Shown: positions 21,463-33,619 of the stretch, one piece after another
Position numbering within the stretch: the first letter of the stretch is position 1
Layout of the letters: every line of letters starts with the position of its first letter
NCBI GenBank assembly: GCA_036417435.1
Contig: CM070905.1
Location: forward strand, 17,957,592 to 18,021,591
Reading direction: 5' to 3'
Source: Inia geoffrensis
Lineage: Eukaryota; Chordata; Mammalia; Artiodactyla; Iniidae
Length of the DNA: 64,000 nucleotides
Translations under genes and position numbers: made by a program
The notes under the pieces: generated by a model
What the model was told of the DNA's origin: nothing
What the model saw: only the letters and a program-made list of their open reading frames with translations
The model's database searches: none

Positions 21463-24400
21463 CTGCAAAACACGGGTAGAAGAGGATTCAACTTTATTTA
21501 AGGGCTCTGGGCCTCAGGCAGAGAAGGCCCCATCATCTCAGGCGTGTCCCCCTCCCTCTGTCTCCCCCGCATGTCTCTTCAGTGGTATCTTCTTCTCCAG
21601 CTTCCAGCCAGGAAGTTAAGAGCAATGGGGAGCACGGAGTCCATTTCTATTTCACTCCACTCAATACTCTCTGATCTCCAGAATGGCTTCTCCTGGATTC
21701 AACAGAACTGACTTCTTTCCTCTCCTGGAGATTTCTGGGATGCCATAAGAGAGATGGGGGCAGTCTTAAAGCTTTATCCAAATGCCCTCAACAGAGGATG
21801 GTGAATTACACCATGATGCACCCACCAGCTGTTTCAAAAAAAAAAAAAAGGAATGAGATCCCTCTCTATCCATAGGATAAACTATTTTAAAAGGGCAAGG
21901 TACAGAGCAATGTGTATAGTAGGCTATCATTTGTGTTTGAAAGATTACATCAATATCTGGAGAATACCTTTGGATGGCTGTACAGAAACTGGTCATGGTA
22001 ATTGCCTTCAGGGAAGGGAATGCGATAGTAAGCAAGGGACAGTGGTAGGCGAAAGACTACGTTTTCTTTGTATATCTTTTGGTAACTTTCGAACTTTAAA
22101 CCATGTTCATGGGTTAGCTGTTTGGAGATAATTTTTTAAAAGAAACAGTGCTATGTCTGTTTAGCAAGTGTTTCTCAGTCCCTTAACAATGACCCCAGCC
22201 AACCTCTCTGACTCCCCATTACCTCTTCCCCTAACCGTACATTCCTGGGTTTGTGTTCTTCCTACCTCTCCCCACCCCAGCAGAAAATCAGCCCTGTAAT
22301 TTGTTAGCCCTGATGGCTAGGGGTTGATCCCCTTGGGCCCCAGGAAGCACCCCTAATCCAGCCAACCATCTTATGAACGTGGGACCTGGTACCCAGGGTG
22401 ACGGCCAGATTGGGGGTGACTGCAAATGAAGCCTCTCCAGCTCTGGAGAACGGTCCTCACCTGCTGTGCTCTACTGATGGGGGAGGGGCGCACGAGAGCC
22501 AGGGGATCCAAGAGGGGGAACAGCTGGTAGAAGGAAAATCACCCAGGCCCATTGTTCAGGGTGAGGATATGGCAAAGGTTGGGAAAAGAGGAGTCGGAGC
22601 ATAGTGGTTGCCTGGAGGGCAAGCATCCTGGGAGGGAACCACATGCTGGAGTCGCTATCACACAGACTGCTTGAATGTCATTCCAAATGTTCTACTTCCT
22701 TAAGCCTCTGAAAACGGTGATGAGGCATTTTTAAGCTGCAGATTTGTGAAAGCACTCGGCTGTGAGAGGTGTTTGCTGGAATTGTGTGCTGAAATGTGTT
22801 GAGTAGTGTTCCCTCTAATTCATATCCTCCTGAAACCTATTGGGAAATAAGAGTCTGTGCAGATGTAGGATTAGTTAAGGATGTCAAGCCGAAATCATCT
22901 GGATTTAGGGTGTGCCCTCAACCCAAATGGCTGGTGTCCTTACAAGATGAGAGGGACGGAGAGATACACAGCAGAAGGCCATGTGAAGACGGAGTCAGTG
23001 ACTGCAGTGATGCAGCTACAAGTCAAGGGATGCTGAGGATTGCTGGGAGCCACCAGGAGCTAGGAAAAGGCAAGGAAGAATTCTTCCCTAGAGCTTTCAG
23101 AGAGAGCATGGCCCTGCCAACACCTTGATTTGGCCTTCTGGCCTCCAGAGCTATGAGAGAATAGATTTCTGTTGTTTTATGCCACCAAGGTTGTGGTAAT
23201 TTGTAACGTCAGTCCTAGGAAACCAATACAGGTACTAAATAAGTTTCATCCAACCACCTCCCATGAAGCTGACAGCGGGGGATAAACGGGGAAGAGAATG
23301 CAGTTGCCCTCTTTACAAACCATCTACCAAAGCCTGAGGCCTCCTGCACGAGGACACTCTTGAACCGCCTGTTCAAAATACAGATTTCTGGGGCTGCATC
23401 TCGCAACACTGGATGGGAATCTTGGGTGTGGGGACATCAGGAGTCTGCATTTCCAATGTGCTCCCAAGGCGATTCAAGTCTGAGTACCTCTGCTTCCCAT
23501 GGGTGCTCCAGCCCTACCTGTTCTTTCTTTCCTGCCATGTGTAGAGAAAGGAAGCAGGGAAAGCAAACACTGTCCCATCGATCCATTCTCAAGGCCTTGG
23601 TAAAGTGAACTGACTTCACTGTGTCGAGAGAAAGGGACACAGCGGTCAGAGCCGGTGGCCAAAGGTTGGGAGGTGGAGAGCAAAGCGCAGGGAAGGGCCT
23701 GGCTCCAAGTGGAGATTCAAAGTGGTCTTGGCAGAGGGAAATGAAGGGTTAGCGGGAAGAGGACCCCATGGAAAAGCTGTCCGAATTATTTGAGACATTT
23801 TCATCACTATAACTTACCTTTTTTAATGAACAGCTATAGTTTTGCTAAATTCGTGAGAAGATCAATGGCTATGAACCCTAAAGGGCCTGTCGCCTTGGCA
23901 GCTCAGGCGTAACCCTCTCCCCCTGTGGAAGCTTCCAGGAATGGACCTTCTAACCAAGACCCCCCACAGTGCGTGTCCCCATGGGCTGCACAGTCAGCTT
24001 TTTGGAAGCAGAAATTAATATCCTTCAAAAGCTGGCAGCAAATATTACCCCGGGGTCTCTGAACACGATGAAACGGTCCGGCCTCTTAGAAAGGCATCAA
24101 GGAGTCACACAACATGTAGGAATGCCTGCGAAGGGCCAGGCCCCTGAGGTCTGGTCCCGGCATCAAGGGACTCCCAGGCTCAGGTCTGCCCTGAAGAGCA
24201 TCCCTCTGTCTCTCCCCTCCATTTCCCTGGACATCCTCCGTTTCACAGGATGCATTAGGCTGAAGTCAACCACCCGTGGAAGAACGTCCCCCCGCTGTGG
24301 TGTGAGCTGGGGAGGCTATAGCCGGGTCTCCCCTCCAGAGCCCTTCTCGCCCTCCGAGGGGAGGTGAGCCAAGACCTCACTGTACTCTGCTCCGTCCTAC

Positions 24401-27400
24401 CTGTTTGAACTGAGTGTTAACACAGCAAAGGCCTTTAAAAAAATTGACGATCTGCAGGTACAGCTGAAACTTCTCCTCGGGATTTTGTGGGTTGCAGACA
24501 GCCTGCATGGAACTGACAGCAGAAAGGAGGAAGAAACAGCAGACCTTTAGAATCCTAATGTTTTACCTCTGTTTGTACCCACTAAAATATTTGGATTACA
24601 GTGGGAGTCAAGCACTTTGAAGCATGCAGCCGAGCCCTCCATGGAAGGTTTGCATGGCCCCAGTTCCAACATCACGTCTGGAACCTGCTGGGAAAGCGAG
24701 ACTACAGGGAGGCAGGCCCGCCTGCCTAGCTTAGTGTTCTGAGCTGTGGCCTGTGGAACAAGGAGCGAGATTTCCTCTCCTCCCAGAGTCAGGCTCGTAC
24801 AGCAACGCCATACGGTTCTGCTCCCACCGGTGGTTGCCCAGGCTCGGGGGGCTCAGGGCACGATCAACATCAGCCCCTTGAGATGCCTCTGCTCAGGAGG
24901 TCTAACATGGAACACGGGCCTGGTGCAGAGGGCAGGCTGCTTTGCAGATTCCTTTCCTGCTGCTTCCTGGGACAAGGGGAGAAGCCTGCCAAGAGGACAG
25001 TGAATGAGGCCTGGACAGCTGACTTTCTGCTGGAGTGAGGTCTCACAGTCAGCGTGGGAACCCCTGGCAGCAACCCCTGCCTTTTCTAGGGAAAATAGAA
25101 AAAAAATTTTTTTAATTGGTTGGTTTTTGTTCCATCAGTAGAGTGAGGAGTTCCAAGTACACTTTGGCCACTTTTCAACAAAATCGTCTTCACAGCCCAA
25201 GCCCAGCTCAGAAACAGGAGCGTCTGTCTCCAGCCAGTTTCAGCCAAATCAGACTCCACACACGGCTGGGAAGAGCCTGAGTCACCAGGGAAAAGCGCTT
25301 TGAGATTGTGGGCAAGTCGGGCTGGGCTGGGGGCGGTAGGGTGGGAGCAGAGGAGCAAATGCTGCCCCCTGACCTGCCAGCAGGCGGCCAGGGCTCCAGG
25401 CCGTAGCCATAGGCCTCGGGGAATGGACGTGTTCTTTGGGATCATGAGGACATGAACGTCAGCCTCAATCCCAAGGCAGAAAACCTAAATTTTCTTGCTG
25501 CTTTTTAGCCAGCTATGCACAGGGCCTGTGCCTTCAGGCTGTAAGATCACAGCTTTTCAAAGTAGCAAGGGAATTTCATTCCTAAACTTTCTTTCTGAGA
25601 AAACACACCTGTTTTCTTTTTTTAAAACAAGCTCCTTCTTGTTTTAACATCTCCCCAGATGCTCTTCTCACTTCAGGGCGTCAGCCGTCCCCTCCTCCCC
25701 TCCTTCCACATCCTTCCCATCAGCACTGTGAAAAGCAGCTTCTCCCCTTGTGCGACTCAGAGCCCAGGGCACCGGGCCTGTTTCCATGTTGGCCCCGGCT
25801 CTCTGTGGCCTAGAGACCCCCGCCCACCTCCTGGACCAGACCGACTGCTGTAACCTGCCCATGGCCACCTCACCCCGGGGAACAGTGCAGCACAAACCAC
25901 CTGGAGTTGATAACCTGGTGTGTCTCAGCCCTGGGCCACTATGGAAGAACGGGCTGCTCTGAAGAAGCCCCAGACAACATCATCCCCCGGGCAATGGCAC
26001 AATCCTAGGACCTACTTTGAATCACAGAAAAAAGTGGATTTCCAAGAACTTCCACTGAATTATGCTCCCTTCTGAGAGGCTGCAGGAGAGAGGCTCATAA
26101 CCACGCCAACAGGGGTGCCCATGCACACACACACTTACACACTCATATACACACACAGTCTCGCACCCCTTTCTTCACCTGGAGCTAGATGTACTTGGAG
26201 CCTCACTTTTGTCCAGGAAACTTGCCACATCGAAGGCATCTTCAAAAAGGATCTGAAAAGAAGCACAAAACTTCATGTGTCAGAGATACCCCTACACTTT
26301 GACGTTTGCTCTGGGCAGCTGGGGGAGAGATGCGTAGAAAGCCTCTCTACCCCTCAGCCCCAAATGGGTGCATGTTAAAGGTCAGGCCCAAACCCAGGCT
26401 CTCTGCTTGGTGACCTTTCCAGAGGATGAGTATTAAGTTCTTGCCCACCCAGAACAAACTGCCAACCCCAGAGGTGGCTGAGAGATGGGGAAGCACCGGG
26501 GACTATGGTCTCTTCCTTTTAAAGAAAGTGGGAGCTCAGGTGCAGGATGCAACAGCCAGAGGTGGAGCCTCAGTTTACACTGGAAAGGGTTCATCTTCAC
26601 CTCCCGAGGGGCAGAGACTGTCAGCCCAGGATCCACAATCTAGCAGTTTCATGCCAGGGCAGCTGGACAGAGGTTAAGGGGGCTCTGGGGTTAAGCTGAA
26701 GGAAAGCCGACTCCCAGCCCTGCCACTCACTAAGCTGTGACTTAATTTCCCAGATCCCAAAGGGAATCACAACAGTGCCTACCCATAGGGATGCTGCAAG
26801 AATTAAATGATGTATGGGAAGGACCTGGCACATAACAATGGCTCAAATATGCTAGCTATTATTGAATACGATGTGCTTTGTAAAAGAAACACAGGTTCAT
26901 CTTGGAAATTTTGGAAGATAGAAACAAAGTTAAAATCACTGAGAAACAGTCCCACCCAGAGACGTCCATTGTTGACATACTGATCTGTTTCCTCCAGTCA
27001 TTTCCCAGGGCATATTATAGCATATATTTCCAATTTTGGAATCTTGCTATTTAGAAAGTTCTCGGTTCTGCTTTTTAAAAATTTGTTGACAAATATTAAA
27101 TATTCCATGGGAACATGATATACACTTAGCATTGCAGGATTTAGTAAATAAAGATACAGGATATGCTTGGTTAAATTTGAATTTTACATAAAGAATGAGT
27201 AAGTTTTTGGCATACAAATGTCCCAAGTATTGCATGGGCACTCTTATATGAAAATTTTAACTAGCTGTGCTTTTTACCCCTTCTATATGGGAATCAAGAG
27301 GGCATTCTCTGATCCTAGTTGGCAGGTTCTAGCAGGTTCCCCAGGGTCTCCTCCCCTCTTACCTGGGGACACATTGCTCTTTGTCTGGGGGCCTTCTTTC

Positions 27401-30400
27401 TGCCCTTCGTGTCTTTTTTTTTTTAAGTTTTTTTTTTTTGATGTGGATCATTTTTAAAGTCTTTATTGAATTTGTTACAATATTGCTTCTGTTTTATGTT
27501 TTGGTTTTTTGGTGGCAGGGCATGTAGGATCTTAGTTCCCCAACCAGGGATTGAATCCGACCCACTGCATTGGAAGGCAAAGTCTTAACCACTGGACTGC
27601 CAGGGAAGTTCCCCACTTCATGTCTTCTTACAATTCACTTTCTCGGAACTGAATTCCCTGGGACTCTGGAATTGTGAATTGTACTCCTGGCTTTCTGGAC
27701 ATTTTCTGGTGTCCTTCTTTTTGATATCCCTTTGGTCACCTCAAAGAGAATTTGGGAAGGGATCACTGAAAGGCCTGGGCTCCTGTGTCCATCAGCACAG
27801 AAGCCCATTGTCTCCCCAGCAGGCCTGAGGCAGGGATGCAGGACCTAAATTCCTTCCCTCGAATCAATCAGCCCATCACAATCACAGGCCACATACCATC
27901 CTCACCTGTGCAAACCCCTCTCACAAGCCAGCTCTTGGGGGCAGTATGGCTAGGCTCTGAGGTCCTTCTGGGCCACCCAGCACACTTACGGGGCCACACC
28001 TCTCAGAAGTGAGGGGCCCTGTCCACCTGATCCCAAGTCCAGGGGTTGTCCCCAAACACAACTGTTCCACAGCAGAACCTCTCAGGTGGACCAGGAGCTG
28101 CAGAGGTTTCACTGCAACTAATTTAGAAGCCACAGCAGGAGTAACTGGCTCTGTGCCTACCCTGGGCATAACTGTCATCTGTTCCACCCACCTTGTCACT
28201 CAGCCCTGGGCTGGCCCAAGCCTGGGGACGGCGATGCAAGCAGAGCCCTGCTCTGGGCACGGCTAAGAGACTCTGCTGCCAGCTTCCCTCAACACCAGAA
28301 GAACGTGAGCCCTTAGCCCTTCCTGAAAAAGCCCAGACAAGCTGCTTCTGTGATTTGGAGACACTGGATTCTGAAGTTTTCTCTTTGGGTCTGCTCCTCC
28401 TTGAGGAAAGGTTTGTGCTGCAAACATGTGTGCAGTCAGCTTACAGTCTGACAGAATTTTCATCCATTTGACATACGTTTTCTTTTGCCTTCTTTGTTGT
28501 GGGACCCCAGGGCCAGGCACTTTGAGGCTACAGAGACATCTATCCTGGCTGATGCTTGCTTTGGGTTGAGGTCTTTTGGGGCTGGTTGTCTGGCCCTGCT
28601 TTGGCCATTATGGAGGAGAGCGCACATCCTCTCATGGTGGACCCAACATTCGTGGATAGATCCGAAGCCATAGTCCAGTGGAGTGGCGAATGGGGGGTGG
28701 GGACGGAGCATGGATGGTAGCGGTTGACTGTGGCACATCCGCCCTACGAATTCCCTCGACTAATAGCCGCGGTCATCAGTCACCTGGGGTGCTTGTTCAA
28801 AATGAGATTCTGAGCCACCCCCTTGGGGACTCGGATTCAGTGGGTCTGGGGTACTAGCCAGGCAACTTTTTTTTTTTTTTTTTAAGATTTATTTATTTGG
28901 CTGCCTTGGGTCTTAGTTGAGGTATGTGGGATCTTTTTTTTTTTTTTTTTTAAAGCCTATGCTATCGATACTATTCCTTATTTTATTTTATTTATTTATT
29001 TTTTGCGGTACCCGGGCCTCTCACTGTTATGGCCTCTCCCGTTGCGGAGCACAGGCTACGGACGGACGCGCAGGCTCAGCGGCCATGGCTCACGGGCCCA
29101 GCCGCTCCATGGCATGTGGGATCTTCCCGGACCGGGGCACGAACGTCCGGGGCACGAACCCGCGTCCCCTGCATCGGCAGGTGGACTCTCAACCACTGCG
29201 CCACCAGGGAAGCCCTGGGATCTTTAGTTGAGGCATGTGGGATCTACTTCCCTGACCAGGGATAGAACCCGGGCCCGCTGCCTTGGGAGCACAGAGTCTT
29301 AGCTTCTGGACCACCAGGGAAGCCCCCAGGCACCTGCCTTTTAACTAAACTCCACTTGAGAAGCATCAGGGGAGATCACGGAGGGTAGAGCGTAAACAGG
29401 TGACCAAAGGGCAGAGACTTGGAAAACTCTGTGATGAAGGATACAGTGCTTGAAGCAGGAACTATGTGCCCTGGACAAGTTCTGCCACATGCTAGGCCTT
29501 GTCTGTGAACTGGAAAGACTGGACAAGGTGACCACTGCTCTCCAGGCCTGGGCCCTGGGGGCTGGGAAACCTCCCAGAGAATGGGGCCTCCAGGGCTGGC
29601 CCCCAGCATCAGAGGCACTTGGACGAGCTTATCTGGCTCTAAGACTCCCCAGAGAGACACTGGACGTCCCCTCCAAGGGACCACCCGCGGAGGAGTATTT
29701 GGAAAGTCAGGGCAAAGCAGGGGGTGGGGTCCATGGAAGCTAAATGTCCCGCAAAGCACTAGACAGGCGCGGAGAGCAAAGAACTGCCCTCCCCGTCAGA
29801 CAAGGGAGGGCAGATGCAGCCGCAAGTGGTAGCAGCAGCCTTCTGAGGCTGTCCTAATTCTGGAAGAGCAGCTGAGGGGCCCAGTTTGATCTCAGCGCTG
29901 AGCTGACCGCTAACCTAACGCCACCCAATGCTCTGCATGGCCCACCATGGCTGTTCTTGCTGCTTGAACGCCGAGAAGCACACTTACAGCAGAGAGGCGG
30001 TTGCCTCCTCTGCGTGCCGCAATGCTCTTTGGGGTGGGAGGTGACCTGCTCTCAGGGATTGGGCCTGATTGACCCTATCTCGATTACTCATTGGCTCAGT
30101 AGTCTGGCAATCTGGCCAATTCCGGCCAATGAGAGGGCAGGAGAGGTATGGTGCAAATTTCTGGGAAAGTTCTTCCTTGACCCTTAAGAAAGGGGCGGGG
30201 AATCTTTTCTCCTATCTGATGTAGAAAAGGAATAACAACTTGATTGCTACCAGCTGCCATTCCACAGTCACCACACGGGGTAGGGGAAGTGGGGTGGGGA
30301 GGGAAGGTGAGATGCCGGCCTTGAGACGAAGCAGAGCAGGCAGATAGGAAAAGCCGAGTCCGCGGCGACGACGCAGGGAGACGAAGCGGAAGTCCTCCTG

Positions 30401-33400
30401 CCTCGGGCCCTCCCTGGGTGTGCCGAGTACATTTCCTCTTGGTTTAAAGAGCGAGTAACTTGAAGCCGAAAGAATCCTCGTGCATACAACCTTCTAAACC
30501 TTCTTTTCTGTAATCGCCATGGAAAGGCCAGGAAAGTAGCAGGGGAAAAATAACTGTGGTTCTGTGGTTGCGTATATTATGTCGGGAAAATCAGGAACTT
30601 ACCGCGCGCGCCAGAATCCAAACAGCACCTCCAAGATACTGTCTGACCCGGGCAGCTCCCTGGCATCTCCAGGCAAAGGTGATGCCCACTCTCCACCCCA
30701 CCCGTCGGCCCGCTCACCTCCTCAGGGGTGGAGACGAGCGAGCAGCTGGCCCCCTGGCTTTCCACTCCGCTGTCCTTCACGCTGCCCTCGGCACAGGCCA
30801 GCTCCTGACAGGCCCCCGCGAGGCCCAGGAGGCCGCTGTGCTTCTGCGCCCAGGCGTGCTGCAGGCTGGCCTTCTTCTCCTCGGAGAGGGTCTGCCACAG
30901 ATGGGAGATGGCCGCAGACATGATGGGGAGGGTCACCTCCTGCGAGGAGACGATCCCATTCTCGGTCAGAAGGTCCATCGTCTGCTTGTAAAAGTTGAGG
31001 TACCTGCAACAGAAAGGGCAGCAACTCCCGGACCTGAAGCCGGTGGCCCGGGGTCCCGCCCAGGCCGGCTCCTCGGGATCCCGTGGTGGCGGGGAGAGGG
31101 GAAGCGTGCACAGCACACAGGTCTTGCCCGCGCTGTGCTTCACCAGGGACTCAGCCTTGCTGGCCGCGGCCTGCTCTGCCACTTGCAGAGTAGAAGCTAT
31201 CTGGGGGGCCATAGGCAACTTAGCTTTGTGCTTCGGGGGTCCCTCCCCAAGTCCTCCCAGCGCCCCCTGTGAAGCTCTCTGCCGGACAAAAGAGAGGACG
31301 AGAGGCAGGGCAGGCTCAGCTCTCCCCCCAGGGGAAAACTGCTTCAAGTTTAGAGCCCAGACGTGTGCAGATATGATATGACCTCGCTTTAATTTGGAAG
31401 CTGTGGAGCGAGCCTCATTCTACTGGGCCCGCCCCTCCCACATGGATGCAGAGGGCCTCAGGTCTGCGGAGGAGCAGTGAGGGACAGGGGGAATCTGAGC
31501 CATCCATCCACTGCCTTTCTTACTCTAAGATTAATTAGTAAGGCTGCTGAAGCAGACCTGTGGTGCGTGTGCAGCAGCGGGGGTGGCTTTAGCTCTCATA
31601 TCCCACCCACAGGCCCCCCAAAGTCACCCCAAATAAAGTCAGTCTAAGGAAACACAGTTCACGTGCTATGCAGATGTGGCTTCAGGACTATTTCTCTGGC
31701 TCCTCTGCCAACCTCATCCCTGAGCCCCCGCCACGTGGAAATCCTGGAGCTTCCATGACTCGGGGCCTGCAGGACGCCCCAGGTGGAGCACCTGTTCCCC
31801 TCCCCACAGGGGCCCAGCTCTTCACACCGTTCAAATTCCAAGAGGTCTGGCAGCAAGGTGACTGGGGAGATGAAGAGCTCCGCGTTTTTCTCCTCTGCCT
31901 TCTCCTCCTCTGCCTCGTCGTCCTCCTCTTCCTCCTCGTCGTCCTCCTCCTCTTCTTCCTCCTCAACCTCCTTCCCGACTGCCTCGATTGGGCACCAGCT
32001 GTCAGTACCTTTCTGATGAACCGTATTTAATATCAGACTGGGGAGGAAATGGAAACAAGGTAATCCCTCATGAACATCAGGACTGAAATACTTGACACAG
32101 TTTTAGCATATATAGACTAAAGAAAAAAAAATATGATCATCTCAATAGGTGCAGAAAAGCATTCGCAAAATTCAACATCCATTCATGATGAAAACTCTCA
32201 GCAAACTAGGAATAGAAGGGAATTTCCTCAGCCTAATAAAAGGCATCTACAAAAAACCTACAGCTAACATCATACTTAACAGTAAAAGACTGTTTCTCTG
32301 CTAAGATCAGGAATAAGACAAGGATGTCCTCTCTTACCACGTCTATTCAAAATTGTGCTGGAGATTAGAGCCTGTCCAATAAGGTGAATCAAAGAAATAA
32401 AAGGTGCACAGATTGGAAAGAAGAAATAAAACTGTCTTTATTTGTAGACAATGTGATTATCTATGTAGAAGATCCCAAAGAATCTACAAATATGTGACCA
32501 GAACTAAGAAGGAAGCAAGGTTGCAGAATACAAGGTCAGTATACAAAAACCAATAGTATTTCTAGATACTAGCAATGAATAGCTGGAAACTGAAATTTTA
32601 AGAAGTACCATTTACAATAGCACCAAAACCCATGGTTAAATGCTTCGGTTTAAACTAAAAGCTCCATCTAGAAAAGAAAAAAATGAATAAGTTGGGCTTC
32701 ATAAAGTTTTTAATTCTGCTCTTCAGAAGACAGTTTTGAGACTGAAACAACATGACACAATTTGGAAAACCAGGACTTGTACCCAGAATCTCTTTATACT
32801 GATAGGAATAATCCCCAAGGTATCAGACTGAGTTAAAAAGCAAGTGTGCCAGAAGAAAACATAGGAGAAGTCTCAACCCCTGTTTCTCTCTCTCTAATCT
32901 CAGAGTGGAGGAAGCCTTTCTATTCACCCAACATCAGGTGCCATTATAGATGGACAGATTAGACTTCATTTTTGCATGGACAAAAGAAAAAACAGAAACA
33001 TTGAAAGCAAAATAGGAAAACAACCAACCAAGGTACAATTGTTTGGAATCCATATACTAGAAAGAGGGCTAATTTCTTATGATGCATAAAGCCCTTCTAC
33101 CACTAAGTAAGAAAAAGACCACCAACCCAACAGGAAAATGGGCAAAGAATAGGTTAAAAAAAGCTCCCAGGAAAGGAAATACAAATGATCCTGAACAAAG
33201 GCGCTTAAGTTCACTCATAATTTAATTAATTAATTAAAATATAATAATTATAAAATGTAATTAATCTATTCCTCTGTTGGTACCACAGTTTTAATTATTG
33301 TAGGCTTATAATAATTCTAGTGAAAAAAATCCTAATTAATATGATTCTGAAAGAAATTTAGTCATCCTCATGTGGATAAGTGATACAAGTATTAATAAGA

Positions 33401-33577
33401 TTTTAGTATGTGATAGTGGTCGTATGTTAAATCAGGAAGGAGAGGATGGCTTATGTAATAAATGTGGTGGGAGCAGTAGCTAACATCTGCCTCACTGAGA
33501 TCTTCTCCCAAGCTGATTTCCAGGTGGGGCTAGTCTGATTTGTAAAACATGGCCACAAACACCCTGCCACGTACACT

Positions 33578-33619
<42 letters not shown>

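Larger units (their letters stand above)
26253..30717. other. STRA8 intron between 30,718 and 26,252
   Basis: This 4.5-kb intron holds a SINE at 27,440-27,613 and a nested SINE pair at 28,868-29,326, both listed separately. Other short open frames (e.g. 28.0-28.5 and 29.4-29.8 kb) are scattered and lack conserved motifs. A GC-richer part near 30.3-30.5 kb is unexplained. Confidence 0.55.

Noticed and set aside
30556..31272. Plus-strand frame of 238 codons
   Set aside because: It is the antisense of the STRA8 exon at 30,718-31,003 and its flanks; no splice or family support.
31668..32030. Plus-strand Ser/Leu-rich frames over the acidic exon
   Set aside because: They are antisense readings of the Glu/Asp codon run in STRA8; the poly-Ser and poly-Leu stretches have no independent support.
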